From JAZDCJ01 sp036311985 (GTDB taxonomy: Bacteria > Actinomycetota > Actinomycetes > Actinomycetales > Micrococcaceae), in assembly GCF_036311985.1 (NCBI RefSeq), contig NZ_JAZDCJ010000013.1: a stretch of 64,000 bases of DNA, one strand, 5' to 3'. The notes beneath the pieces were generated by a model. It made no database searches. It had not been told where the DNA came from and saw only the letters and a program-made list of their open reading frames with translations. The position numbers and the translations under genes were made by a program. This document shows, one piece after another, positions 43,562 through 51,584 of this stretch (within the stretch, counting starts at the first letter, position 1; each line of letters starts with the position of its first letter).

Positions 43562-43783
43562 CTACTTGTAGCGGTAGACGATTCGGCCGCGGTTGAGGTC
43601 GTACGGGCTGAGTTCAACCACCACGCGGTCCTCGGGGAGGATCCGAATGTAGTGCTGACGCATCTTGCCCGAGATAGTGGCAAGGACCACGTGTCCGTTG
43701 GGAAGCTCAACGCGGAACATCGCATTGGGCAGTGCCTCCGACACGGTGCCTTCTACCTCGATGACACCCTCTTTCTTGGCCAT
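43562..43783 (-). CDS. infA: Translation initiation factor IF-1
   Basis: 73 aa, from ATG 43783 (MAKKEGVIEVEGTVSEALPN). A single OB-fold S1-like domain that blocks the A site during initiation. FRVELPNGHVVLATISGKMR, RILPEDRVVVELSPYDL and the terminal GRIVYRYK are diagnostic. GGAGG lies only 2-3 nt from the start codon, rather close. First gene of the infA-rpmJ-rpsM-rpsK-rpoA-rplQ operon, since map is separated from it by the ABC-importer insertion. Confidence 0.97.
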   Translation of the reverse strand: MAKKEGVIEVEGTVSEALPNAMFRVELPNGHVVLATISGKMRQHYIRILPEDRVVVELSPYDLNRGRIVYRYK

Positions 43784-44200
43784 ATCCTCCGCTAACGTTT
43801 GTGCCGGTCGCTTGCGCTTCCGACGTGTATGTTTTTTGCTTGTTTCCAGCATCCGCCGCACCCGTGGACAGGTCCCGGGTTTTTGGGCATAGGCATAGAG
43901 ACAACCAACAAACAAGCCTACCCGCTTGGGGTCGATAAGGCGAATCGCCGCGTGGCGGCGTCCAACACACCGGCGCGTCGCGATCCTCCCGTCGGCGGCG
44001 TCGGGGAAGATGTCGCTCCGCGCGAGGTATTCCCGCACTTTCCCCGACCCCACGGGGAGGGTCGCGCGTGAAGGCTGGGTGCGCGGCCAGGTGACGGGAG
44101 CGGCGCGCGTGTCAGGGCCGCCGGTGCCGGGGCGAGCGTTGGCTTCGGGTTCATCGACTCGTCACCTGCCGACCCGCGCCGTTCCACCCGCCGTGCAACG
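43784..44200. other. Intergenic region upstream of infA, with promoter candidate and repeat
   Basis: 417 bp without a gene. On the minus strand TTGTTT (43910-43915), 18 bp and TATGCC (43886-43891) form a plausible infA promoter about 100 bp upstream of the start. A family-1 repeat copy is at 43997-44057. No other gene is supported. Confidence 0.35.
43997..44057. repeat. Family-1 palindromic repeat, copy A (61 bp)
   Basis: Outer arms GGCGTCGGGGAAGATGTC and CACTTTCCCCGACCCCAC are largely complementary. It aligns with copies at 48024, 49151, 49915 and 52997. It marks the left edge of the insertion between infA and map. Confidence 0.75.
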
Positions 44201-45388
44201 GTGGTCGGCGTGAATCCGGAATCCACCCCCTCGTCGACCGCGCCGCCCGCGACCGCGACCACGCCCGGCCCCACCGGCCCCGTGCGCGCCGCCGGGCCCG
44301 CGCCCACCACCGCCGCGGAACACGCCGCCACCGCGCGTACCGCCCGCCCACACGCCACCCACGCACGAGCCACGGCCGCTCCTTCCGCCGCGCCCGCACG
44401 CGTCGCGCCGCCCGGCCCCGACGCGCCGGAGGCCCCGGGCGGGAGGCGGGGCCCCGGCGTCGTACGCCATCCGGCCAACCCGCGCCCGAGCGGGACCCGC
44501 GGCACCCGCCGCAGCGCGCGCAGCCGCCGCGACTTCTGGATCTTCCTGGCGTTCGCAGCCCCGAACCTGCTGCTGATCGCCGTGTTCACCTACCGGCCGC
44601 TGCTGGCGAACCTGCAGTACTCGACCCTGAACTGGACGCTCGGCTCCCCCACGGCGACGGTCGCCGGGCTCGACAACTACCGCCGCTTCCTCACGGGACC
44701 CGACGCCGCCGATGTCCTCGGCACCACGGCCGTCTTCACGCTGTGGACGGTCGGCGGCTCCATGGCGCTCGGCCTGCTCGTCGCGTTCGCCCTGAACCGC
44801 GGCCTGCGCGGCACCACCCTCACGCGCGCGGCGGTGTTCGCCCCGTACGTCCTTTCCGGCGTGGGTGTCGGCCTGGTGTGGCTGTTCATCTTCGACCCGG
44901 TCTACGGCGTCCTGTCCTGGGTCCTGCGCTCGTTCGGGCAGGCGAGCCCGCAGTGGATCAACAACCCGGACCTCGCGCTGGTCATGGTGATCATCGTCTA
45001 CGTGTGGAAGAACCTGGGGTACTGCGCGGTCGTGTACCTGGCCGGGCTGCAGTCGCTCAACAAGGACGTGCTCGAGGCGGCCTCGCTCGACGGTGCCGGG
45101 ACGCTGCGGCAGTTCTGGTCCATCAAGCTGCCGCTGCTCTCGCCCACGACGTTCTTCCTGACCATCACGTGCCTCATCTCCTCCCTGCAGGCGTTCGACC
45201 TGATCCGCATCATGACCCCGCTCGGCCAGGGCACCTCCACGCTCGTGTACGAGGCCTACCTCCAGGCCTTCGGCACCTACAACCAGGCCGGCTACTCCGC
45301 GGCGATCTCCACGATCCTGTTCGTGATCCTCCTAGTCATCACCCTGGTCCAGCTCCGCTTCGTCGAAAGGAAGGTGCACTACGCATGA
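44201..45388 (+). CDS. Sugar ABC importer permease 1 (UgpA/MalF type)
   Basis: 395 aa. About 108 N-terminal residues are disordered (Ala/Pro/Thr-rich), unusual for the family and including GPGVVR encoded by the recurrent 13-mer. The conserved part starts at RRDFWIFLAFAAPNLLLIAVF and has six TM helices; the cytoplasmic EAA loop EAASLDGAGTLRQFWSIKLP (about residue 291) docks on the ATPase. GTG 44201 is a tentative start because no conserved residue fixes it. Overlaps permease 2 by 4 bp (ATGA). No ATPase gene is in the cluster, so a shared MsiK/UgpC-type ATPase is likely. Confidence 0.87.
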   Translation: MVGVNPESTPSSTAPPATATTPGPTGPVRAAGPAPTTAAEHAATARTARPHATHARATAAPSAAPARVAPPGPDAPEAPGGRRGPGVVRHPANPRPSGTRGTRRSARSRRDFWIFLAFAAPNLLLIAVFTYRPLLANLQYSTLNWTLGSPTATVAGLDNYRRFLTGPDAADVLGTTAVFTLWTVGGSMALGLLVAFALNRGLRGTTLTRAAVFAPYVLSGVGVGLVWLFIFDPVYGVLSWVLRSFGQASPQWINNPDLALVMVIIVYVWKNLGYCAVVYLAGLQSLNKDVLEAASLDGAGTLRQFWSIKLPLLSPTTFFLTITCLISSLQAFDLIRIMTPLGQGTSTLVYEAYLQAFGTYNQAGYSAAISTILFVILLVITLVQLRFVERKVHYA

Positions 45389-46395
45389 GCACCGTCGAGA
45401 CCTCCCCTCCCGGCCGCCCTTCCGGGTACGACGCCGAACCCGCCTCCCCCGGACCGCGCCGCACGCGCCGGGGTGCGGCGCGGGACGGCCGCGGCGCCGG
45501 GCTCCGCGGAGGCGGTGGCCCGGGTGGCCGTGGCCGGGCGCTCTCCGGACGGGGCGCTGCGGCCGGCGGCGGGAACATCTGGTCGACCGCGCTCGGCGGG
45601 TACCTTCCCCTCGCCGTGACGCTGCTCGCCGTCTTCCTGCCGCTGGCCTGGATGATGCTCTCCTCGCTCAAGCTGCCGCCGGAGATCATCACGACGCAGT
45701 TGAGCATCCTGCCGAAGGACCCCACTCTGGACAACTACGCGACGGCCATGAGCTCGGTGCCGTTCGGGCGGTTCTTCCTGAATTCGACGATCGTGACGTT
45801 CGTCGGCGCGGCGATCAAGGTGGCGCTCGCGATCCTGACCGCCTACGCGCTGGTGTTCGTGCGCTTCCCCTTCAAGAACACGGTGTTCGTGCTGGTGCTC
45901 GTGGCGCTCATGGTGCCGCCGCAGGTCTCGATCCTGCCGAACTACCTGCTCATCAGCGACCTCGGCGGGCGGAATACCCTGTGGGGAATCATCCTGCCCG
46001 GGCTGGGGACCGCGTTCGGCACGTTCCTGCTGCGCCAGCACTTCAAGACGCTGCCGTACTCGATCCTCGAGGCAGCCGAGATCGACGGAGCGAACCACTG
46101 GGCGCGCTTGTGGCGGGTGGTCGTTCCCGTGTCGGGGCCGTCGATCGCGACCGTCGCGCTCGTGACGATCGTGTCCGAGTGGAACGAGTACATCTGGCCG
46201 CTCATCATCGTCGACCACCCGGAGAAGATGACCCTCCCCGTCGGCCTGACGCTCCTGCAGAACTCCGAGGGCAACTCGCAGTGGGGCGTGCTCATGGCCG
46301 GCGCGGTCCTGGTGATCCTGCCCGTGCTGCTGGTGTTCGCGCTGCTGCAGCGGCACATCGTCGCGGGGCTCACGCAGGGATCCGTCACGGGCTGA
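45385..46395 (+). CDS. Sugar ABC importer permease 2 (UgpE/MalG type)
   Basis: 336 aa. A Gly/Arg-rich N-terminal tail (about 62 residues) precedes six TM helices (YLPLAVTLLAVFLPLAWMML first). The EAA loop is ILEAAEIDGANHWARLWRVV. It forms the heterodimeric channel with the preceding gene. The family moves glycerol-3-phosphate, di- and oligosaccharides; which one cannot be told. A hairpin 60-95 bp after the stop separates it from the binding-protein gene. Confidence 0.9.
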   Translation: MSTVETSPPGRPSGYDAEPASPGPRRTRRGAARDGRGAGLRGGGGPGGRGRALSGRGAAAGGGNIWSTALGGYLPLAVTLLAVFLPLAWMMLSSLKLPPEIITTQLSILPKDPTLDNYATAMSSVPFGRFFLNSTIVTFVGAAIKVALAILTAYALVFVRFPFKNTVFVLVLVALMVPPQVSILPNYLLISDLGGRNTLWGIILPGLGTAFGTFLLRQHFKTLPYSILEAAEIDGANHWARLWRVVVPVSGPSIATVALVTIVSEWNEYIWPLIIVDHPEKMTLPVGLTLLQNSEGNSQWGVLMAGAVLVILPVLLVFALLQRHIVAGLTQGSVTG

Positions 46396-46593
46396 CGGCC
46401 CGGCCCGCCCATCCGAGGAGGCGAGGACCGAAGCGGACGGCGGCCCCGGCGTCGTCCTCCCCCGACCGATCACCGCAGGTCGGCGGGGGGTTACCCGCGG
46501 TTCACCTGCCGGCCAAGCGCCGCTGGGAGGCTCGGGACGTTCCCGTTCCCCGGCGCGCCAGCCGCCGGCAGACCACCACTCGAAAGGGCCCTC
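46396..46593. promoter_or_regulatory. Spacer between permease and binding-protein genes, with hairpin
   Basis: 198 bp. Contains the 13-mer GCCCCGGCGTCGT (46443-46455) and a hairpin CCCCCGACC/GGTCGGCGGGGG (46459-46489). Such a structure could stabilise the downstream binding-protein mRNA or terminate upstream transcripts, adjusting the usual excess of binding protein. Confidence 0.4.
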
Positions 46594-47970
46594 ATGAGCC
46601 GCCTCCACCTCCCCGCCACAGCACTCGACCGCCGCCGCTTCCTGGGGCTCGCGGCGCTCGGCGGATCCGCCTTCGCCCTCGCCGCATGCGGTGGTCCCTC
46701 CACCGCCGGTACGGGCGACGCCGCCGCCGAGGACGCGATCGACTATTCGGGCGTCACGCCGGCCTCCACGATCGACTTCTGGTCCACGCACCCCGGCCAG
46801 TCGCAGGCGGTGGAGAAGGAGCTGATCGCCAAGTTCGAGGCCGCCCACCCGGAGATCAAGGTCAACCTGGTCACGGCCGGCGCGAACTACGAGGAGATCG
46901 CGCAGAAGTTCCAGTCCACGCTCGCCTCGAAGTCGGGGCTGCCGGCCGTCGTCGTCCTGTCCGATGTCTGGTGGTTCCGCTACTACATGGACCGCACGAT
47001 CGCCCCGCTCGACCCGCTGATCGCCCAGCTCGACTGGGACCTGGGCGACTACCAGGACTCGCTCGTCGCCGACTACCAGTACGACGGCGCCCAGTGGGCC
47101 ATGCCGTACGGCCGTTCCACCCCGCTGTTCTACTACAACAAGGACCACTTCAAGGCCGCCGGCCTCGAGGACCGGGCGCCGGCGACGTGGGCCGAGTTCG
47201 AGGAATGGGCGCCGCGGATCGCCGAGGCCAACGCCTCAGCGCCCGGATACCTGACGCCCTTCACCTACCCCGAGCTGGCCGGCTACGCCGCCTGGACCAT
47301 GCAGAACAACCTGTGGGGCAACGGCGCGGCATGGTCCGACGGGTTCGAGATCACGTGCGACTCCGACGAGGCGGTGGCCGCGTTCCAGTGGATGCAGGAC
47401 TCCGTCTACGGCGACGCGAAGTGGGCCGGCGTCTCCTCCACCGACGCCGCCGCCGATTTCGCCTCGGGTGCCGTGTCCTCCACGATCGTCTCCACGGGAT
47501 CGCTCGTGGGCATCCTCGGCAACGCCCAGTTCGACGTCGGCGTGGGCTTCCTGCCCGGCGGCAGCGTCGACGGCCCCGTCTGCCCGACGGGCGGCGCTGG
47601 CCTCGGCATCCCGTCCGGCGTGAGCCCCGAGGAACAGCTCGCCGCGGCGATGTTCATCAAGTTCGTCGGGGAGCCGGAGAACACGGCCGCGTTCTCCGCC
47701 GCCACCGGCTACATGCCGAACCGGAAGTCCGCGGACATGTCGGCCGTCCTCGCCGAGAAGCCCCAGATCCAGACGGCCATGGACCAGCTCGTGCAGACCC
47801 GCACGCAGGACTTCGCCCGCGTCTTCCTGCCCGGTGCCGACCAGGAGATGGCGAAGACGGCCGCGGCGATCCTGACGCAGCAGAAGGACGTCAAGGAGTC
47901 GCTCGGCGCGTTGAAGTCGACGCTCGAGGGGATCTACGAGTCCCAGGTCAAGCCGAAGATCGACGCGTAG
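46594..47970 (+). CDS. Extracellular solute-binding lipoprotein (UgpB-like)
   Basis: 458 aa from ATG 46594 (GAAAGGGCC upstream). The N-terminus has a twin-arginine-like DRRRFLGLAAL and a lipobox LAAC, so it is likely Tat-exported and lipidated at Cys31-32. The mature part is a family 1 solute-binding protein (STIDFWSTHPGQSQAVEKEL, AMPYGRSTPLFYYNKDHF, VCPTGGAGLGIPSG, AAFSAATGYMPNRK), the pattern of glycerol-3-phosphate/sugar binders. It supplies substrate to the two upstream permeases. Confidence 0.9.
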   Translation: MSRLHLPATALDRRRFLGLAALGGSAFALAACGGPSTAGTGDAAAEDAIDYSGVTPASTIDFWSTHPGQSQAVEKELIAKFEAAHPEIKVNLVTAGANYEEIAQKFQSTLASKSGLPAVVVLSDVWWFRYYMDRTIAPLDPLIAQLDWDLGDYQDSLVADYQYDGAQWAMPYGRSTPLFYYNKDHFKAAGLEDRAPATWAEFEEWAPRIAEANASAPGYLTPFTYPELAGYAAWTMQNNLWGNGAAWSDGFEITCDSDEAVAAFQWMQDSVYGDAKWAGVSSTDAAADFASGAVSSTIVSTGSLVGILGNAQFDVGVGFLPGGSVDGPVCPTGGAGLGIPSGVSPEEQLAAAMFIKFVGEPENTAAFSAATGYMPNRKSADMSAVLAEKPQIQTAMDQLVQTRTQDFARVFLPGADQEMAKTAAAILTQQKDVKESLGALKSTLEGIYESQVKPKIDA

Positions 47971-48289
47971 GGGGCGCCGCTTCCTCCCCCCTCCTAGCCA
48001 CCCCCTCCTAGCCACCCCCCGGCGGTGTCGGGGAAGATGTCGTTCGGACGCGGGTATTCCCGCAGCGTCCCCGACGCCGCCGGGAGGGGTGGGCCCGGGA
48101 GAGGGCCCGAGAGCGGGTGGGCCCGGGAGGGGTTGGGTGCGGGCGGCCCCCGGGAGGGTTGGGGCCGGGTGGAGAGGACGACGCCGGACGGCCGGCTGGG
48201 TGCCCCGGCTCGCGCTTCCGGGGCCCACTCTCCCCCGGAAACCTGTGGACAACCCGATTTCGCCGGCGGTCTTCCGGCAGCATCGGAGG
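47971..48289. other. Intergenic region between binding protein and DUF559 remnant
   Basis: 319 bp without a gene. Contents: short tandem CCCCCTCCTAGCCAC repeat (47987-48018), family-1 repeat copy B (48024-48084), a run of GGGCCCGGGAG-like direct repeats (48089-48155), the ACGACGCCGG motif (48178) and a DnaA-box-like TGTGGACAA (48244-48252). Confidence 0.45.
48024..48084. repeat. Family-1 palindromic repeat, copy B (61 bp)
   Basis: Arms GGTGTCGGGGAAGATGTCG and GTCCCCGACGCCGCCGGG. It separates the sugar-importer operon from the DUF559 remnant. Confidence 0.75.
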
Positions 48290-49079
48290 ATGCGCCCTCC
48301 ATCCCCCTTCCCGCCCGCCCTGCAGGACCGGGTCTTCACCCTGCGGCAGGCCCGCGAATCCGGCGTCACCCGAGGAAGGCTGCGCGCCCACGACGTCCGC
48401 CCGCTCCACCGGGGACTCTTCGCGCACGGGGCGGCACCGGCGTCGGAATCCGCGGTCGCGGCGGGGCTCTGCCTGCTCTACCCCGGAGCCATGGCCAGCC
48501 ACGCGACCGCCGCGCGGATTCACAGGCTCTGGCTGCCCCAGGGGCTCGAGACCGGGACCGAGCTGCACTTGACCCGCTTCCGCGCCAAGCCCCTGGAGAT
48601 CGGCGGCGTCACCACGCATCGGATGCGCTTCTCCGCTCTCGACGTCACGGAGACCGCCGCGCCCGGCGACGCGGGACTCGCTCGCCCGGCTGCTCGAGAG
48701 TCACCGGGGGTTCCCGTGGACGGCGCGCGCCCGGGAGGCCCTCGACCTCGTCCGCGTGGGGTCCGATTCGGCGATGGAGACGCGCTTGCGGCTCGCCCTG
48801 CTGGACGCCGGACTGCCGGAGCCGGAGCTGCAGATCCGCCTCGATCCCGGCGCGTGGGTCTCGCCCTCGTGCGATCTCGGCTACCGCTGGGCGCGCCTTG
48901 GGATCCAGTACGACGGCGCCCACCACCGGAACGCGGAGCAGCTGACCCGCGACAACCGGCGGGACCTGGCGTTCACGGCCGCCGGGTGGGAGTACCTCAA
49001 GTTCGACGCGTCGGATGGGAGAGACGGGTTCCGCCGGGCCGCGGCGTTGGTGCGCAGGGCCCTGGCCGCGGCGGCCTGA
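48290..49079 (+). pseudogene. DUF559 (Vsr-like) gene with internal deletion and frameshift
   Basis: ATG 48290 with GGAGG immediately upstream. The N-terminal part (VFTLRQARESGVTRGRLRAH, MASHATAARIHRLWLPQG) is the AbiEi-like domain to about residue 120. Near 48650 the frame changes and about 40 family-typical residues are missing; the C-terminal part, in the third frame, resumes at RDSLARLLESHRG and carries the nuclease-like end (SAMETRLRLALLDAGLPEPE, LGIQYDGAHHR, DNRRDLAFTAAGWEYLKF) to the TGA at 49077-49079. The deletion cannot be a one-base sequencing error, so this copy is broken. It lies between two family-1 repeats, just as the intact relative at 17663 lies between two family-2 repeats. 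Confidence 0.7.
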
Positions 49080-49150
49080 GCGGCGCCCTCGGTGGCTGCT
49101 CGCCCGGAACCTCGGCTGGGTCCTGACCCGGGGCCTCGCCCGCACCACGT

Positions 49151-49212
49151 GGCGTCGGGAAAGATGTCCCTTTGCGCCGCGGGCTTTCCCGCACTTTCCC
49201 CGACACCACGGG
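49151..49212. repeat. Family-1 palindromic repeat, copy C (62 bp)
   Basis: Arms GGCGTCGGGAAAGATGTCC and CACTTTCCCCGACACCACG; pairing of the outer 15 or so bases is almost complete. Between the DUF559 remnant and the reductase gene. Confidence 0.75.
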
Positions 49213-49272
49213 TGGGTGCGGACCGGGCGGATCGGTCGAATGGGTCGGGTCGCGGTCACCGAGTGGACCAGG

Positions 49273-49854
49273 TCAACGCCGCACCCGATACCGGACGTGG
49301 AGCACCCGGTTGCCCTGGATCACCTCCACGGGATCCTCCAGGAGGTGCTGTGCGTCGACGGATCCGAAGTAGCGCTTCCCCGACCCGAACACGACGGGCG
49401 CAATGTCCATGCGGATCTCGTCGACCAGGCCCGCGGCCAGCACTTGACCACCGACGTCGCCCGCAGCGACCTCGACGATACGCGCGCCCGCGAGCTCCTG
49501 GGCCCTGGCCACGGCCGCCTCGACGCCCGCGACGAAGTGGAACGGCGCCGCGTGATTCCAGCCCTCCGGCGGGCCCCGGTGCGTCACGACGACGACGTGG
49601 TCGACACCGGCCGGAGGCGTCCCGTCCCAACCGTCGGTCATGTCGAAGACGTGGCGGCCGGCAACGGTCGCCCCGATCCCGTCCCAGTACGGCCTGGTGT
49701 AGTCGTACGAGGTCTGAGATACCTTCAAGACCCCGCCGTCGTCCAATGACACGTCGCCATTCGTGAGCCAGTCGAACAAGGGCCCGGGCTGATCGTTCGC
49801 GTCGGCGATGAATCCGTCGACCGACACCGAGCCGTACATCACGACCTGGCCCAT
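49273..49854 (-). CDS. Dihydrofolate reductase/RibD C-terminal-like protein
   Basis: 193 aa. The RibD_C (DHFR-like NADPH-binding) fold: MGQVVMYGSVSVDGFIADAN at the start, VAGRHVFDMTDGW, VVVVTHRGPPEGW, then IVEVAAGDVGGQVLAAGLVD with the Gly-rich cofactor loop, and IRMDIAPVVFGSGKRYFG. A stand-alone protein of this type is common as a strain-variable reductase of unknown substrate; it is not the folate enzyme FolA, which is shorter and has a different motif set. It lies between two family-1 repeats (copies C and D) within the infA-map insertion. Confidence 0.85.
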   Translation of the reverse strand: MGQVVMYGSVSVDGFIADANDQPGPLFDWLTNGDVSLDDGGVLKVSQTSYDYTRPYWDGIGATVAGRHVFDMTDGWDGTPPAGVDHVVVVTHRGPPEGWNHAAPFHFVAGVEAAVARAQELAGARIVEVAAGDVGGQVLAAGLVDEIRMDIAPVVFGSGKRYFGSVDAQHLLEDPVEVIQGNRVLHVRYRVRR

Positions 49855-49914
49855 GGAGTGCTCCTCTGCGCTGGGATGCCCCTACCGTAGCGCGGGACGC
49901 CGGCCGCATCACGT

Positions 49915-49975
49915 GATGTCGGGGAAGATGTCCCTCCGCGACCGGCTTTCACGCACTTTCCCCGACGCCGCCGGG
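49915..49975. repeat. Family-1 palindromic repeat, copy D (61 bp)
   Basis: Arms GATGTCGGGGAAGATGTCC and CACTTTCCCCGACGCCGCC. It marks the right edge of the insertion, 20 bp from the map stop. Confidence 0.75.
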
Positions 49976-49994
49976 AGAGGTCGGGACCCGCGGC

Positions 49995-50828
49995 CTACAG
50001 CTTCTGCAGCGGCGACGGCTTCACGCCGAACGGCGCAAGCCCGGCCTCGCCGCCGTCGTGCGCGGAGAGCACCCAGATCCCGCCCAGATGGACGGCGACG
50101 GTGTGCTCCCACTGCGAGGCGCGCGCCCCGTCGTCGGTCACGACCGTCCACTCGTCCTGGAGCACGTGCGTCTCGATCGAGCCGCGCACGAGCATCGGCT
50201 CGATCGCGAAGCACATCCCCGGCTTGACACGGGGCCCGCGGTGGCCGGTGCGGTAGTTCAGCACATCCGGCGCCATGTGCATCTCGGAGCCGATCCCGTG
50301 TCCGACGTAGTCCTCGAGGATCCCGAGCGGCTCGCCCTCCTGCGCGGAGACGAAGTCATCGATCGCGTCGCCGATCTGTCCGACGAAGCGCGCCTCGGCC
50401 AGGGCCGCGATCCCCCGCCACATCGCCTCCTGCGTGACGTCGCTCAGCCGCTGATCGGCCGGATCCGCGGTCCCGACGATCACCGTCCGCGCGGAGTCGG
50501 AGTGCCAGCCTTCGACGATGCAGCCGCCGTCGATCTTCAGGACGTCGCCATCGGCCAGGACGTATCCGCCCGGGATCCCGTGGACGACCTCGTGGTTGAC
50601 CGACGCGCAGATCGTCGCCGGGAAGCCGTGGTAGCCCTTGAAGTTGCTCTGCGCCCCGTGCCGCTTGAGCACGGCGGCGAAGACGGCGTCGATCTCGGCG
50701 GTCGTCGTGCCGACCTGGGCCGCGGCCTCCGCGGCATCGAGGGCCTCGGCCAGGACCAGGCCAGCCTCGCGCATCTTGAGGATCTGCGCGTTGGACTTGT
50801 ATTCGATCTTCGGCTGGCCGAAAGCCAT
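49995..50828 (-). CDS. map: Type I methionine aminopeptidase
   Basis: 277 aa. Removes the initiator Met from nascent chains. All five metal ligands are visible: two Asp in KIDGG and HSDSART, His in VGHGIGSEMH, Glu in CFAIEPM and Glu in SQWEHTV; the substrate His is in SVNHEVVHGIP. No N-terminal zinc-finger extension. Follows adk by 183 bp, with a strong hairpin between them. Confidence 0.97.
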   Translation of the reverse strand: MAFGQPKIEYKSNAQILKMREAGLVLAEALDAAEAAAQVGTTTAEIDAVFAAVLKRHGAQSNFKGYHGFPATICASVNHEVVHGIPGGYVLADGDVLKIDGGCIVEGWHSDSARTVIVGTADPADQRLSDVTQEAMWRGIAALAEARFVGQIGDAIDDFVSAQEGEPLGILEDYVGHGIGSEMHMAPDVLNYRTGHRGPRVKPGMCFAIEPMLVRGSIETHVLQDEWTVVTDDGARASQWEHTVAVHLGGIWVLSAHDGGEAGLAPFGVKPSPLQKL

Positions 50829-50870
50829 GGGTTTCCTTCCGTTGGTTCCGCTTCATTATCCCGTACGACG

Positions 50871-50905
50871 CCGAAGCCCCCGCCCGTGCGGGGCGGGGGC
50901 TTCGG
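50871..50905. terminator. Perfect 15-bp hairpin between adk and map
   Basis: CCGAAGCCCCCGCCC pairs with GGGCGGGGGCTTCGG around GTGCG. It terminates secY-adk transcripts or attenuates map. Confidence 0.75.
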
Positions 50906-51011
50906 TGGTGGCCGAGTCGGGCGACGCGGGGCGGCCCGACCCGCCCGCCGCTGGAGCGTCGTGGCCGCGGGCGGGGGTCTGCCGCGGGCCGGGTGGCTGT
51001 TGTGCCTGGTG

Positions 51012-51584
51012 CTAGTTGGCCGGCGTGAGGGCCGAGAGGATGCGGGCGGTCACGTCGTCGATGTCGCCGAGGCCGTCGACCTCCCGCACGATCCCGCGGT
51101 CGCGGTAGCGGTCCACGACGACTGCCGTCTCCGCGTGGTACAGGCCCAGGCGGTGGCGGATGACCTCTTCGTTGTCGTCGGCCCGCCCCTCGATCTCGGC
51201 GCGCTTGAGCAGGCGGGTGACCAGTTCGTCGTCGTCCGCCGTCAGCAGCAGCACGGCATCAAGCTGCTGGCCGTTCTCGGCGAGGATCCCGTCGAGCGCG
51301 TCGACCTGAGCCGAGGTGCGCGGGTAGCCGTCCAGGAGGAAGCCGGGCTCGACGTCGTCCTGGGACAGGCGGTCGCGCACCATGTCGTTGGTGACGGAGT
51401 CGGGAACGAAGTTCCCGGCGTCGATGTACTTCTTCGCCTCGACGCCGAGCGGGGTGCCGCCCTTGACGTTGGCGCGGAAGATGTCGCCGGTGGAGATCGC
51501 CACGACGCCGAGGTTCTGGGAAATGCGGGAGGCCTGGGTCCCCTTGCCGGATCCGGGCGGGCCAATGATGAGGAGTCGTGTCAT
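51012..51584 (-). CDS. adk: Adenylate kinase
   Basis: 190 aa; interconverts ATP + AMP and 2 ADP. P-loop GPPGSGKGTQASRIS, AMP-binding STGDIFRANV and GFLLDGYPRT, then the short lid (LLKRAEIEGRADDNEEVIR). The long zinc-lid of Gram-positive enzymes is absent, as usual in actinobacteria. The start ATG overlaps the secY stop (ATGA). Confidence 0.97.
   Translation of the reverse strand: MTRLLIIGPPGSGKGTQASRISQNLGVVAISTGDIFRANVKGGTPLGVEAKKYIDAGNFVPDSVTNDMVRDRLSQDDVEPGFLLDGYPRTSAQVDALDGILAENGQQLDAVLLLTADDDELVTRLLKRAEIEGRADDNEEVIRHRLGLYHAETAVVVDRYRDRGIVREVDGLGDIDDVTARILSALTPAN

Noticed and set aside
46459..46489. Additional family-1 repeat (CCCCGACC...GGTCGGCGGGG)
   Set aside because: It is only a short GC hairpin; the diagnostic GTCGGGGAAGATGTC arm and the 61-bp length are absent.
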